A stretch of DNA of 64,000 bases, taken from Agelaius tricolor. Lineage: Eukaryota; Chordata; Aves; Passeriformes; Icteridae. Below, piece by piece: positions 48,510 through 61,617 of the stretch. Both the position numbers and the translations under genes were made by a program. Below the pieces are notes generated by a model that searched no databases, was not told the origin of the DNA, and saw nothing but the letters and a program-made list of their open reading frames with translations. Position 1 is the stretch's first letter, and each line of letters starts with the position of its first letter. Where the stretch lies: the NCBI GenBank assembly GCA_023055355.1, contig JALJCS010000004.1, positions 28,052,744 to 28,116,743 of the forward strand, read 5' to 3'.

Positions 48510-49358
48510 GTAATTTTACAGATGACACTGAGTTAAATTGGAGTGTTGATTGGAGTGTTCCTGGAGGGCAGTAAAATTTTCAGAGGGATTTGGACAGACT
48601 GTTTTGATGGGCTGAGGCAAATGGGATGAGGTACAACAAGGCCAAGTGCCAAATCTGCCTTGGGGCCACAACAACTCCAGGCAGTGCCACAGGCTGGGGC
48701 AGAGTGGCTGCAAAGCTGCCCTCAGGAAAAGGATCTGGGTGTACTGGTCCTGAACATGAGCCAGCAGTGCCCAGGTGGCCAAGAAGGCCAATGGCATCCT
48801 GGCCTGTGCCAGCAATGGTGTGGCCAGCAGGAGCAGGGCAGGGATTGTCCCCCTGTACTGGTGAGACCACACCTCAAATCCTGTGCTCAGTTCTGGGTCT
48901 CTCACTATAAGAAGGTCATTGAGGCAATGGAGCATGTTCAGAGGAGGGCAACAGAGCTGGTGAAAGGTCTGGAGCACAAATCCTGTGGGGAGCAGCTGAG
49001 AGAGCTGGGGGTGTTTAGCCTGGAGAAAGGGAGGCTGAGGGGTGACCTTATCACTGTCTACAAATACCTGAAAGGAGGGTGTAGTGAGGTGAGAGTTGGT
49101 CTTTTCTCCCATATACCAAATGACAGGAGAGAGGAAACCTAATATATGGGGTATATACTAGGAAAAAATTCTTCACTGAAAAGGTGATCAGACATTGAAA
49201 CAGGCTACTCAGGATAAAATTACCATCCCTGGAAGTGTACATAAGGTTTCTGGGAACATGGTTTTGTGGTGAACATAGCAGTTTTAAGTTAATGTTTGGA
49301 CTTTGTGATGATCTTAGAGGTTTTTCCAATCTCAATATTTCTTTGGTTCTATGACTCT
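48510..49358 (+). mobile_element. CR1 LINE 3' half, plus strand
   Basis: Starts at the reverse-transcriptase active site, where F/YADD reads FTDD (about 48513-48524), and runs to a TTCTATGACTCT octamer end. ORF2 blocks follow in order: QRDLDRL, WAEANGMRYNKAKCQI, then after frame changes VQRRATELVKGLEHKSCGEQ, LRELGVFSLEKGRLRGDLIT and YKYLKGGCSEVRVGLFS (to about 49110). The GC-rich part between 48660 and 49040 accounts for long overlapping frames on both strands, including a 198-codon antisense frame. Dead copy: truncated and frameshifted. Confidence 0.94.
48663..49142 (+). pseudogene. CR1 ORF2 C-terminal remnant
   Basis: A 160-codon open frame in which the second half is clear CR1 ORF2 (HYKKVIEAMEHVQRRATELV onward, ending with a DRREET sequence before a stop). 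The first half (about 48663-48870) is in a shifted frame relative to the family, so this is not an intact domain. It is the best-preserved CR1 coding stretch in the window. Confidence 0.88.
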
Positions 49359-50782
49359 ACGTATACTGTGAGTATTACCCTGTAATTTAGAATACAGATT
49401 CCTTGGGGTGTGTGCTGAGCCTTTCCTTTCTGTAACATCATGTCCATTTTGCACCACAGTTGGAATAGTAAGTCTTACACATCTATGTTCAAGATGGTAC
49501 GTGCAGTGCAATGTAGCGCAATATAGCAAGTAGTATTTAGCATGACTTTGAAGTCTTAGAATGATTGAAAACCTGAAACCTGAGCTTGAATGGATTCAAG
49601 TGTCCACAAGAAGTGTGCAAAACACATAGGAGCAGTAGCAACTGCTGCAATTCAAGCTGCGGGATGCAAAGGATTTCATGGCCTTTCCCCATAACTAGAA
49701 GCAATAATGGATATCTGAAATATACAATGTGGAAAATAATGGTCTGGTATAAAAACATTGTGATGATTTATTTAAAGATAAATCTACAAACTAGGAGTAA
49801 TGCACAATGTTTGAATTCCTTGACTGCAGCTGAGTAGTAAAGCACAAGTATGAATGGCATGGGCGGTTATCGGTGTTCATTTAATGGATACAGGACAAGA
49901 GCTGATGTTTTTTGAACTATAACTCACTTGGCTGCAGTACTGATCTTGTCAGTCTTTATTGTTTTGTTTCTTTACCAAATGGTATCTGATATTCCAAAGC
50001 TCTTGCAGTCATACTGTTTATTTTCCTGATCCTCTGTCACAGCTTGCACATACCAGAGAAAATTACTCTGTCCAACCATCTCATCACTCTGAATGTCTGT
50101 ATGAATCCATCTGTAAACTAGAAAATCTACTCTGAAGGACTATATAGCCTTCAATGATATAATATATCAAAAAAAACCATGGCAAATCAGAAATCACCAC
50201 CAAATAGTTTTCCCTTTGCAGAGACCATCCTTTCTAGCATACCTAGTAGGGCAACCAGAATATAAGTGAGGAAGGTCAAAGTAGGAGGTGGGGTCATGGT
50301 GGGGTCACTCACTGCGAAAGTGACCAGAGGCTTAGGCTTGGTTTTCAATGTGTGCTGGAATAAGGAAGACCTTTAATCACAGATATGTTTTCCATTGTAT
50401 CCATTCCCCAATGAAAGCAGGAATACAGATCTGATAGTGATCTTGCATTAAATAATTACTTAGCAATACTGAAATTTCATGCATTTATTTGCATGATTTT
50501 AGATGTATGGAGTGATCCTCTCTTTATTTCCCCCTTCAGTTTTCCCCTTTGACAAATGAAATATTATTTGCCTCCAGAGAATTGACATATGCAGCTTAGA
50601 GATACTGTAAACTTTATTGCTTTTATTTTTACAATTGGCTTTACATAGATACTCTACCAGGTATAATAACACCTGTATTTCTTTTCCATTATATATCCAT
50701 CAATATCATCTGGGTTTTCACAAGTAAAACAGTATTCAGTTTTTTGTACCTGATTCATATTTAGAAAGATTATCTTAGGAAA

Positions 50783-50785
<3 letters not shown>
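49359..50785. other. Gene-free sequence
   Basis: No supported gene or transposable element. Slight G-rich stretch at 50270-50320 (GGAGGTGGGGTCATGGTGGG). Confidence 0.45.
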
Positions 50786-50841
<56 letters not shown>

Positions 50842-50863
50842 GAAGTAGTAGTAGTAGTAGTAG
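50786..50863. repeat. Compound microsatellite (TAA)n-(GTA)n
   Basis: Uninterrupted TAA repeats from 50786 to 50841 (about 18.7 copies) pass, after a short AGAA, into GTA/AGT repeats 50845-50863 and then AGCAGC. On the minus strand this encodes a leucine-rich run that gives a false 79-codon frame. Likely polymorphic. Confidence 0.97.
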
Positions 50864-53800
50864 CAGCAAACACCAAAACAAACAAAACAACAAAGCAAAA
50901 ACCCCTGGTCACAACTAAAAATCCCCACTTATCTTTCATCAAAAATTTGTTATTGTCGAAAGCAGGTGTAAGTATTCACTTTGAATCACTTATTAGAAGC
51001 ATGAAAAGACTTTTCAAAGCATGTTGCTGTTGTCCTGTCCTCAGTATGCACTTTAAAATCGATTAAAGCATCACTGATCTTCTTTATTGCTGTTCCAGTC
51101 CTCCTGATGCTTAATCACACATGTCAAACATATGCCAGACAATGTTGGATGTCATGAAAGTCAACATTCATATCTTCTGTACTTCCTCAAATACTTCAGC
51201 TAATGTATTCTCTCCATCTGTTGCAGAAAAGCAAATATGATGATAATGCAGTGATGCTGAAGTTATCTTATAAATCTAGTCCATTACTGTCAAAGATTGA
51301 AACTTTTTAAGTACTATTCGTTGGTAGGGATCAACTAGGTCTCCTGAACAGTTTTGAAAATCTCAGGCAAGATTCCAGCTTTTTGCCATTGGCCACTGAA
51401 GGAGACTGAATTTCTAATTGTGTCTTTAACATCGCATGCAGCTACCCTGCTGCAGAGCAGAGCCTTCCAGCTGTTTCCATTCTTAAGAATTTTCTTCTTA
51501 CTCATAATTTGCTCGTATTCAATAACCAGTTCTTAAATTGTGAACAGTCAGGCACATATAATGCTATTATGCAACCTCTTTTTTTTTCTTTCCTGATACA
51601 CAAAATCTCTCTCATCAGCAGGTCCCAGCCTTACTGTGCCAGCCCTCTGTATATCTAATGGCATGGATGACCTCACTTAGAAATTCTAGTCCTCAAAGGA
51701 ACAGCGTATATGTAATGATAAGGGAATGGAAGATATTCGGTGTTAGCTGTCAAGGAGTATTTCCACCATCAGCATTAACCATATAATATAGTGGCAGTGG
51801 AGGGCAATGAATGTGGAGAGAAGTGAGAGCAATCAGCAAGCTTTCATTCAGTGAGATGGAAGAGCTTGTCAAAGACACAAACAACTAATCAGTTGCCAGC
51901 ACTGATTGATGTCCCAGCCAGCATTCAAATCTATCATTGTGACCAAGTAGTGCCTATCGTTTACCCAGTGGATGGATAAACTAGAAGTAATATATGGTGT
52001 CTAAGCAAATAGATCATTAATTCCACTTAATATGTGGGGGCTAAAGTTTAAATCTTTTTCTAAACAGCAATCTTTCCCTTCAGGGAGGAAAAATATAAAA
52101 CACTAAAAAAAAAAAATAATAAAAAAAAATCTAGTCTGGTTGACTAGGCAACAAAGTTGGGTTTTTTTTTTACAAGTTACAAATCCATTGCATTGGATTT
52201 TATTTCAGTTTATGACCCATAATTGTCACTGAGTATTAAATCTATGAGCAAATTTATTAACATCTTAATTAAAATGGCTACAGAAGATAAGAAATTATAT
52301 GGAGACAGAGAAAGAGGGAAGTCTTATGCTTTGGCTTTCTTATTCCCCTAAGTGTTCCCAAGCTCAGCCCTGCTAAACTATTGCCCTTGACTTTATATTC
52401 TTTTTTCTGACTATAGCATGAAAATTTTAAATGGAGGCATACAGTTAATTGGATTTTATTATTGCTTGACTTCTTCTTAATTGCAGGGCATGGCATCGAA
52501 TGATTTCTCAATGGTTTGTAAATTCCACATTTTACACCAATCAGCATCAAAGTCAACAGATTTTGGCAGACGCTCTTGCAAAATGTTAACTCAGGTCATA
52601 ATTACTAGAAAAATGAAGTCTGCGTCAATATAAATTACAACTATATTAGGACTGGACAGGAAGAAAAAAGTAATCTGCAGTTCTCTAAACTGAAGCTTGT
52701 TTTTATCTTCTGTCAGTCATCAATAGGGAAAAATGTAAGTGTTAAGAATTAAGAAAGAGCATCTCAATTTTCTGCTTACATTGTAATGAAACAAAATTTT
52801 AATCTCTGAAACAGAAATAGCTATCAGTCTGATTTCTATATTTTTCCAGATTATTAAGAGACACTCTGTCTTGTTTTGAACATTGTCAGCCTCTCATTAG
52901 CAGACTACTGTTAATAAATAATTAACAGTTTCATTCATGATTTGTATCTTAAGCTATAAATTATTAATATCAGGCAACTACAATAGCCATAAGTATTTAT
53001 ATATTCCATTAGGTTTAATATACTTCACTTTTAAGGCTGTAAAGGAGTTCAAAAGTACTATTAAAGTGTTTGCCTGAAGCACAAGCCTGCTGAATTTGTT
53101 ACTAAGTATTATGTTTAGAAACATTAAGGCCAAGAAAAAGAATATTTTTCTCCTTTAGCTTCCAGAATTATTTTCTGAATGCAAAAAGCCTTCCTTTACA
53201 ATTTCCAGATGATCTCTCAACTTAAAACTGACTACATAAGGGTGGATGGCAAACCTGCAAACTGTTCAGCCATGTAGATATTCTCAAAGTCATTGTGTTT
53301 GTCAACTGGAAACTTGACTTACAAGAGAGAGTCAACCTGAAACACCTGTCAAGTCATCCTGAGATTCTACATTTGTTGAGAATTACTGACAAAGCTCAAT
53401 TTAAAAGCTGTAAAAATTAAACTGAAAAAATACTCATTCCAATGTTAATATTATTCCAGATGCACAGATAGAAACATTCTGTCTTTCAGAATGGTTATCT
53501 TTTTCTCAGTAATCCATTTACCTGGAAACTGTAATATCATTGTATATTATTGTGATAGCTTTTCAAATACATAGGCAGTAGAAATGCCTTATAAAAGTAT
53601 TTGTAAGAGGTTGAATATAATGGTTCAATTACATTTATGCTTGATTTAAGAAAAGTTGTTTAACCACAATGGTTTGAAAGCACCTACTTTAAAAATATTC
53701 ACTAGCTCTTTGCTTTAAAAACTGAAATACGTATTATTTGAAAAGTATTCATCTATGTATTTGTTCAGAACAACCTAGTTTCTTTTAAGGAGAATATTTT

Positions 53801-54634
53801 TCTATCATAGATAAAGTATCCATTCTATTAAAATTATCAATATAAAAACATGCTTTAGTTTTTCTTATAACTGTTAGATAAACCTGAAAAAGTACTTGAT
53901 TAATAAGTAAAATATGCTATAATGTAAGTACTATAAGCCTACCTTTGCTGTTTAATACAAAAATTTAGTTTTCAAGCATTTCTTTGATAGCCTCTATGAG
54001 ACCCATAAAGACTACGTAATCAACTCAAATTCCATGAAATAGGCCCAAGAGGACTGAAATACTATTTTATACTGGGAAATTTTACTGAGCACATAATACT
54101 TGTAAATGCTGTTTATTGCCCCAGCCCCTGTTTTCCAACAGCTGCTAATGTTGTTTTACAATCTTGTGCCTAAACACCAAACTGCAGATTCAGTTACAGG
54201 GAATAGCAGAGCTGTAACAGTTTTTTTCTCTGTTTCTGAGTACTTTTATTCTGTCAGGAGTTTCATCAATTCTCAGCATTTTTGGTGCAAAAACAGATAC
54301 TTATGGCAGGGATATTTAAATAAATAATATTAATATAAACCTTCTGATTCTGTGGCCTCTTCTAGACATAATGGTTTTAGAATGCTTCTGAGCATATTGC
54401 AGTTTTTTGATCCCACCACTTTTAGGACAGAATCACACTACATTTGAATCCTGTAGTTTTCCAGAAATTAACACATTTCAAAAATACATATTTTGCTTTG
54501 GTTTGTTTTGACTTTTCACTTGGAAAAGCAGATGTTCAAAAAATTAGATGGTTAAAAAAAATCTTTGGTATTCAGGTATCAGTGGGAGTCCTAGCTAAAA
54601 ATAGAAAATGGCTGGGTGGGATATAAATTATACC

Positions 54635-54657
54635 TTAATAATTTAATAAATTATTAA
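54635..54657. repeat. AT-only palindrome, 11-bp arms
   Basis: TTAATAATTTA, one central A, then TAAATTATTAA. A perfect AT-only palindrome of this length can extrude as a cruciform but is also a common chance product in very AT-rich DNA. Confidence 0.7.
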
Positions 54658-57600
54658 ATTATATATATCATTCTGTGTTTTAGGTAGTTAAACAAATTAG
54701 CCCACTTCTGAAAAAAATATGATCTATACAATAAGGAGATTAGAGGTTCAGTTTAAATTTTCATTATACAAACATAGTCTCTAATCTATATATATTAGAA
54801 TGGAATCTGTGATGCACCAGAAAAAAGACTCATTTTTATAAAGATACCTGTTCTTCCTTCAGGAGAACTTTTGGAGTCATAAAGACCTAAACAGACAAAA
54901 GTTGCTTGAAGTCCCTGACTCAGAAATTATGATGAAGTCATTGTTAAGGAAGGTGCTCATGGTTCAGGTGATTTTCAAATGATAGATATCTAAGATAAAA
55001 AAATGAATGCATGGTGCAGCTCCCAACATGCTGGTCACTGTGTCACAGAAATATTGCCAAAATCTCAGGGATAGAGATATAGTTCCAAAATCTAAAGCAC
55101 TGTCTGCATAACTGACTGCATTTTGTTATATCAACAGCTCCACTGAGTTTAGTGCAATTTGTAATAGAAAATATCACACATTAAAAAAAAAAGGATTAAC
55201 ATATTGCCAGTGTATTTTTATTATTACTGTGGGTTTTTTTTACAGCCATTTCCTGAATTCCAAAGATCTGAACTCTGGTAAAATGTCGACAAAGTTTAAC
55301 AGAAATAGAAGTTTATGAAATTCAAGATGATTTTCTACAAGAGTGCCTTTTGCATAGATAGGACAAATTTTTGAGTACTTTTAAACTTCTTTTTATTTTA
55401 CCTTTTAAATCTTTTCCTACAAGTCCAGGTATGCCAAGTAAAAACAAAAGAAGAATAGAACTTGATAAAAGCTTTAGAAATAGGTAGCTTGAAATTACAG
55501 GAATTACACAGAAAGTCCTATTATTATGTAGACTAAAGTTTCCCAATATTGGTGTTATTATTTTTAAAATGGTGGTGTATGTCCTTATGTCATTTAGTAG
55601 GACCAATACCATTTAGTAGGGTAATTACGTGCTTGCTATGGAAAGCAAGTCAATCAGGATTTTGGAAGCAATACTCTAGAATGTTACTCTTAAGTCTGGT
55701 TTGCAATTTTTTTTTTCCTTTATAGGAAATAAAATATAGCCTTTGTAGGAGTAACCATCACTTCCAATTATGAGAATATGGAACTGCCATTCAAACTTTT
55801 GCTAGTGAGTCATGGGACAAGTAAGAAATGTCACAATGAGTGTTCTATTGCACTGGGAGAGCTAACACCATGACTCTAGCTTAGTTTTAGCAAGAATGAA
55901 GTTGGTTCAGAAGTTATGGAGGGAGTACCTTATTACTGTGAATATAAATTTTATTTACTTGCTATCTGAATTATCTAATGTGGGGTAACTCAGTAATTTC
56001 ACTTATACATTTATGCATAAGATTTATGCATTTGCTTTTATTCTCTTATAATTCCCTCTGTCAGAATATGTCAATCCCAAAGTAGTACAGCTTTCACTAA
56101 GTATGCTTATTGCTAAAAGAAAGATTAAAAAGACTTTTGTTCATCTTTAGGCTCTCCCATAGGAAAAGTAAAATAACTTGAGATTTTATTTAGTCCATTC
56201 ACAGATTCTCTTGATGATTCATACTGTCGTGACAATGAACTTTAGGTGAGTATATTTACTTTCCTGTGCAAACCGGGTAGGAGAAGGAAGAGAATTGCCT
56301 GTCGTGTTGAAGTGCAATCCTCATACTGCAACTATGCAACTACTCTATAACTACACACTACTTTTTGTTTCCAGGGCAGTTCAAGGAAATACAGTTATAC
56401 TTTCTAAACACTCAGATATAAAAAGACAGTTAGAAGTCACAAAAAAGTTCACCCCCTTTTGCTCTCACTTGAAGAAGAATATTCTTCACATGTCAGAATA
56501 CTCTTTAAATCAAGAGACTACCTTGATTTAACGATTTAAGATGTTGCACAGACACCTTTCTTTCCAAGATGTGTGACTGTTAGACAACCCATTGCTCAGT
56601 TTAGCCTTACTCACCGAGGTCACATCAAGCGGGGTCTCTGTGACATGTTCTTCCCTACTTTCCTCAGCTGTTGCTTTGATTGACTATGGATGCTTTCATA
56701 ACATTTTGATTCTGTATGACTCTTCCAAAGCAAAATATTTCTGATGACCTGGAAATGGTCTTATTGAAACACCAAACAGGTGTATATTAACTATTCTTTA
56801 TTGAGTTACATTTTCTTCTTAAGAGGTTAGACTCTTGTCTATTTTGTGCTAGAAGTATTTAAAGTAAGTATTTAAAGAAGTATTAAACAGTTTGCATTAC
56901 AACTTCTTTAATGTCTACACACAGCATATATTGAAAAAAAGAAGAAGAAAGTGCAAGCTCCGTGGATTAGATACCACAATGAATTTGCAAAAAACAAGTA
57001 TGTTAGAAACTTAAAGAAGATTTAGAGTATGAGGGACTTAAAAGACCCTTGTGAAAATGGAACTTACCCTTATTCAGACTTATTCACCCTTCAAGCAGTG
57101 CAAACAGTTCTTCACGTCTCTGGAAGTCAAAGCAGAGTGCTGTTCTAACATAATCTGGTTTCACCATCTCAACTATCTGAAGACATTTCAAAGATCCTTC
57201 TACACCAATGTAGAATGATGGAAGATGCCTTCTGAAACACCTTTATGCTGGATTCTCACACAAGAAATCATACCTAGACCAAACAATTCTGTCCCCAAAT
57301 AAAGAACATTCTGACCCAACATTCTGGTTTTGTTTGTTTAACTTGGGATTTTGTTTGAGATTTTTGTGTTAATATTTATTTTTTCCTATAAGCATTTTAT
57401 CCAAACTAATGGAATCTGAAACATAGCCCTTGCATTCACTATGCTCTGTAATTTTTAAATTTTGTCTTTGGTACAGTACTTGCATTTCTAACCATAAACA
57501 TAAATTTCCTTGCATAGAAGCTAAGGGAAGTGATTTGATACATCTAAATGGCAACACAAAGAGATCATACATTTCACAGATATTTCTTAGGAGCACTAGG

Positions 57601-59215
57601 TCTAATTCTCCTCATTATTCATGGCTAAGATTAAGGGGAAAATACTGCAGGTGTTTACCACACTTCAGAGAACCTGAGTGTGAAATTGAGAAGGAAACAG
57701 TTTATGTGCAATTCTGTGAGGAATTTAGGTAAAAAGAAGCATCTTCTTCTGGTGTTTGAATAAAAAACCAAAGCAAAAAAAAAAAAAAAAAAACAAAACC
57801 AAAACAAAAACCATGCAGCTATAATTACCAGGACTGGTTCTTTCATCTCTGATGATGGATATGTGCTTGGAAAATTGAGGAAGTGTTCTTCAGTAGTAAA
57901 GGCCATATTTTATACACGTGACAGGAATGTTTTTTCTTTTCCCAATGGCATTTTTGAATTCCTGTATTTTAATGTCTTATTGGAACAATGGGTAAGTATG
58001 CAAGCCTTCTGTCCATCACTGGAAGTAAAGTGACTGAAAACCACTTTACCTTCCAATATTGCAATCCTATGACTGCAGTGAATCAATGATACTCATTCTA
58101 CAGATAATATCTAGGATCCTAGCATGTGGTTCTGTCCCTAAATTTGATTGCCTCCCTGGAAGTCCATTCCCTAGCAAAATAAGGAACACCATAATCTGAA
58201 GTATCTTTGTAGCCACAGTTTTTTTTTTGTTTTTTTTTTTTAATAAATGGTAGCTGATACTACAAAGATCCCAAACAATAATGTGGATTAAGGGGTGTCC
58301 TTCTTTGTCAAGAAATAAGTTCATTTGCCGCTTTCTCTTCTCTTTTATTGAATTGTTGACAACACATCATATGGTAGACCATTTTGGAGCTCTTGTACCT
58401 CATGTTGATTACTCTGTAACGCAGAGAGACAGGACCTTGACTGAGGATTGTGTGATACCAGCAGAAGAATATCTTCAAATATTTACACAAAGATGTAACT
58501 TTTTCTCATGGCATGCTTTATAGCATGTCATTTGCCTTAGGAATTACATTCTTTAATGATATATGTGTTACTCTATGGAACACTGAGAAAAGTCTTAAAT
58601 TTTCATCAAAATAGAGAAATGCCATACCTGTGAATTGCCTTATTTCTTATTCTCCATTTATAGACACCGAAAAAGAAACAAATAATTCTGGAGAAAAATA
58701 AAATTGTTATAGATTGCCTTTTAATTCTCTAGTGGCATATTTCATTATTTCTTGTCCTGAGCCCAAAGGTGGAGTTACTTCTGCCCCTAGAGGGACTTGC
58801 CAGAGTGTTTACCTTACTTCCCACATTTTGTACAGTCATTTGCAGCTGACCAGCTTCGAGGATCCAAATGGGAACAATGGGAACAACTTTGAGGTATAGT
58901 ATGAGGTTGTTTTTTGGGTTTTTTTTCTGGCTCACTGATCCTCATGTGTAAACTGACATAATGCATACATGGACAAAAGGGAAAGCAGCTACATATTTTT
59001 TCCTAAAACTTAAAATTCCCAAACCTCCTAGTCTCCAGTCCAATCAAAATCTAAATTGTTCTTGCAGATTAGATTTATTGAATTGCTTGATACTTTATGG
59101 CTGGTAACATTTTGTCAAAGAACACACAATGCATATTTTCATTCAAAGTTGTTTTAGTATTTTGCTGATAGCTGCCAAAAAGAGCAACATGTGCATAAGC
59201 AGTCATTAACCCATA

Positions 59216-59249
59216 GGACGTTGTCAATTACTTATACATTGACAACATC
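59216..59249. repeat. Stem-loop, 13-bp arms with one G-T type mismatch
   Basis: GGACGTTGTCAAT (59216-59228) pairs with ATTGACAACATCC (59237-59249) except at one position that would be a G-U pair in RNA. The loop is about 8 bases. It is shorter than a miRNA precursor. Confidence 0.65.
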
Positions 59250-59446
59250 CATTTTTAACTAAGCATTTCATGTTCTGTATTTTCACACTTCATGTCAAAA
59301 GGTGGCAGAGCTAAGCACTGCAAAGCTTTGGCAGGAAAGGCTAATTTTCCATAGTTTCATCATGCATGAATTCCCCTTAGAATCATTTTAAATGCTGTTA
59401 GGTGACAGAGTATTATTTGTAAAACAGTTTCTTTCTAAATGGTTTT

Positions 59447-59657
59447 AGAGCTGACAGAAAGCACCAGCTTAACACTTCTGTGGCCCATAGAAGAACAGGT
59501 ACAACTCAGAAGCAACAGTGAAAATCTCTATCACATCCCAACCCCATCTTCTGGACAATTTAGAGTCAGTAATTTCTTTTCTGAGAAGAATTTTGAAGTT
59601 CAGACAAATCCTGACCTAAGCCTGAGTGGGAAAAACCCCAAAAATGTGCAAAATTGA
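59447..59657 (+). other. Exon-like open segment (unidentified)
   Basis: A pyrimidine-rich run and TTTTAG at about 59441-59446 precede 70 open codons beginning LTESTSLTLLWPIEEQ. The peptide is polar and balanced in composition, unlike most chance frames in this AT-rich DNA, and ends at a TGA. It would be a terminal coding exon if real. No domain, no partner exon. Confidence 0.12.
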
Positions 59658-60265
59658 GCTATTAATGATACTTCGGTTTTCTGAATATCTGCCTGCATAT
59701 AACTCTTCATCAAGACATTTAACATAGATCAGTAAGGAATTATCAACTCCTGTGACATTTCATTGGTGTCATCTCACATTGCACATAAACTACTTGCATA
59801 AAGACATGCAGTTTTCTTGCCCACTACAAGAAAGGGTATGCTTGCATACAAGGTTCAGAAAATCTGAAGTGAAAATCACTCACACCTATATAGTTTGTGA
59901 GTGCAGGCACAGGTTTATAAAAGGAAGAGAGTACTATTTTTGGATTTTTCTCTTTTTTTTTTTTTTTCCTTTCGACCTTTTGTATTGTGTCTACTTGGAA
60001 TTAAAAAACAGTATTAATCCAATACCCATGTGTGGCTGTGTTGTGTTGTTATATGTATAGATGTTTGTAGCTGCTTTGTCTCCCTGGTAATTGGATTGAC
60101 TTAAACTGGATCACCTCTGGGATAATTACTCAAAGACCTGAGGAAGAACAGAAAAATCTAGTCTTCATCCAGCACTGACAACTACAAATCATTACCAAAA
60201 CAACCCAAAAAGGCAGATGTTATTTATAACATAGTATGCTATATTACAGACATATATCTCTACAT

Positions 60266-60282
60266 TTCTCTCTCTCTCTCTC
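60266..60282. repeat. Short (TC)8 microsatellite
   Basis: About eight uninterrupted TC units followed by ATGTACAT palindromic sequence. Confidence 0.9.
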
Positions 60283-61454
60283 ATGTACATTTTTGGTACA
60301 TGTATATGTACATAGATGTTAATAAGTATAAATAACATGGTTGTCAGGAAATGCAACGGTCATAAGATATAGTTGAATCATAGGGCAGTTGTTCAGAACA
60401 TTTGACACTTACACATAGTAAAGCAGTCTGTTGCAGAAACTTGCATATATACATAGATTCAAGAAACTGCTTTCAGCCAGCTTTGGATACAGTGTTCTTC
60501 ATGGCACTTTTTTCTTCTACATTAGTGTTGCTTAATGGCAGTTGTGTCACTGCTGCATGCTGTGCCTGTTTATTATGACTGATGCCACTAATTATACTAA
60601 TACTATAAACAACATAAACAGAAATATTTGTTCCATCAGCTGTCACTTTTGATAACCATAGCCATAATTGAAAGTCAAGGAAAGAAAAAGGGAAATACTT
60701 CACTGATTCCAGAGGTGTGCCTGGTATTCAGAAATAATTATACTACTTGATGAACCATGATACTGTCTGCTCTTGTCTTCGTGTTTGATTACAAATCTGA
60801 TACTAGCACTTAATGGGTAAGTGAGCTGTCACAAAGCTTTCCTTCATGCTATGTTTTAGAAAACATTACAACAATTCATGTGATGAAATGCAGCTTTCTA
60901 CCATATGCTGACATATCACAGTGCAAGATGGTGAAGTGTCTTAAGCAACGTATTGCAATGTGATCTGCCACCCATGAAATGGAATGCTTCAGAAAAACAT
61001 GCCAGTTCTTGAATAAACTCTGACTCCAGTACCTACTGCAGCCAGTAGACTGTATAAAATGCCTTAAAGTTATCCACAGATTGCCCAGCTCTTCTGGTAT
61101 AGTATAAAACTAACAGGCTAATTTTAGCTCCACATTGGAAAGAATGCAGTTAACCTTACAACAATGAAGCACTACACTAGCAAGATTTTATTTTAGCCAC
61201 TAGAGCAAATGCTGACTTTTAACTTTTATATGGTTATTTATTAAGACATGCAGTTACCTCCCAGTACACACAATTTCTCTATGACTGTGAATAGATAGCA
61301 AAGGTCCCAGCATTTGTTAAGCTCTGCTGCAAATCAAGTCTACTAAAATAGTCATAATGTATTCTATTCGTAAGCATAAAAAATATATATGCAATATTAT
61401 GTCAGCCTTTCAGCATAACAGCTATGAGATTTGCACCATAGTTCACTACAGTGA

Positions 61455-61617
61455 TGCTGAGTCAGCACTTCCAGGAAGTGGAAATCAAGGTTAACCTAGC
61501 TGATAAGCTGTAAAGAAACAGTAATTCTCTTCTTTACTTGCAATAACAGCTTAACTGGAGAAACTCAGTCTGGCTGTACTTGGCTAGCATGTACATCTTT
61601 CTTGCTGGGCTGATAAA
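61455..61617. promoter_or_regulatory. Motif cluster: T-MARE, STAT-type palindrome, GTTAAC palindrome, two GATA sites
   Basis: TGCTGAGTCAGCA at 61455-61467 is an exact T-MARE (sites for small Maf/NF-E2/Bach/Nrf or AP-1 dimers). It overlaps CACTTCCAGGAAGTG (61466-61480), a perfect palindrome holding TTCCAGGAA (STAT spacing TTCN3GAA) and ETS cores. AGGTTAACCT (61488-61497) is a further perfect palindrome with an HNF1-like half site. TGATAAG (61501-61507) and TGATAAA (61611-61617) match WGATAR. NF-E2-type MARE next to GATA is a known erythroid enhancer arrangement (for example beta-globin HS2). No promoter or gene is seen nearby. Function is inferred only. Confidence 0.35.

Larger units (their letters stand above)
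50864..60265. other. Long AT-rich gene-free stretch, about 9.4 kb
   Basis: No transposable element is recognised here, in contrast to the first 50 kb. A19 homopolymer at 57775-57793. Parts of 52200-53000 look like unique, homeobox-site-rich noncoding DNA. Small palindromes at 54635-54657 and 59216-59249 are listed separately. Frames of up to 100 codons exist but show no domain. Confidence 0.45.

Noticed and set aside
48516..49112. 198-codon minus-strand open frame, the longest in the window
   Set aside because: It is the antisense of the plus-strand CR1 reverse-transcriptase remnant; GC-rich CR1 sequence keeps the opposite strand open.
50654..50893. Poly-leucine protein on the minus strand
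   Set aside because: A direct translation of the TAA/GTA microsatellite.
57775..57793. Poly(A) tail of a processed pseudogene
   Set aside because: No recognisable coding or UTR sequence upstream, no AATAAA at proper spacing that ends a gene-like segment, and no target duplication seen.
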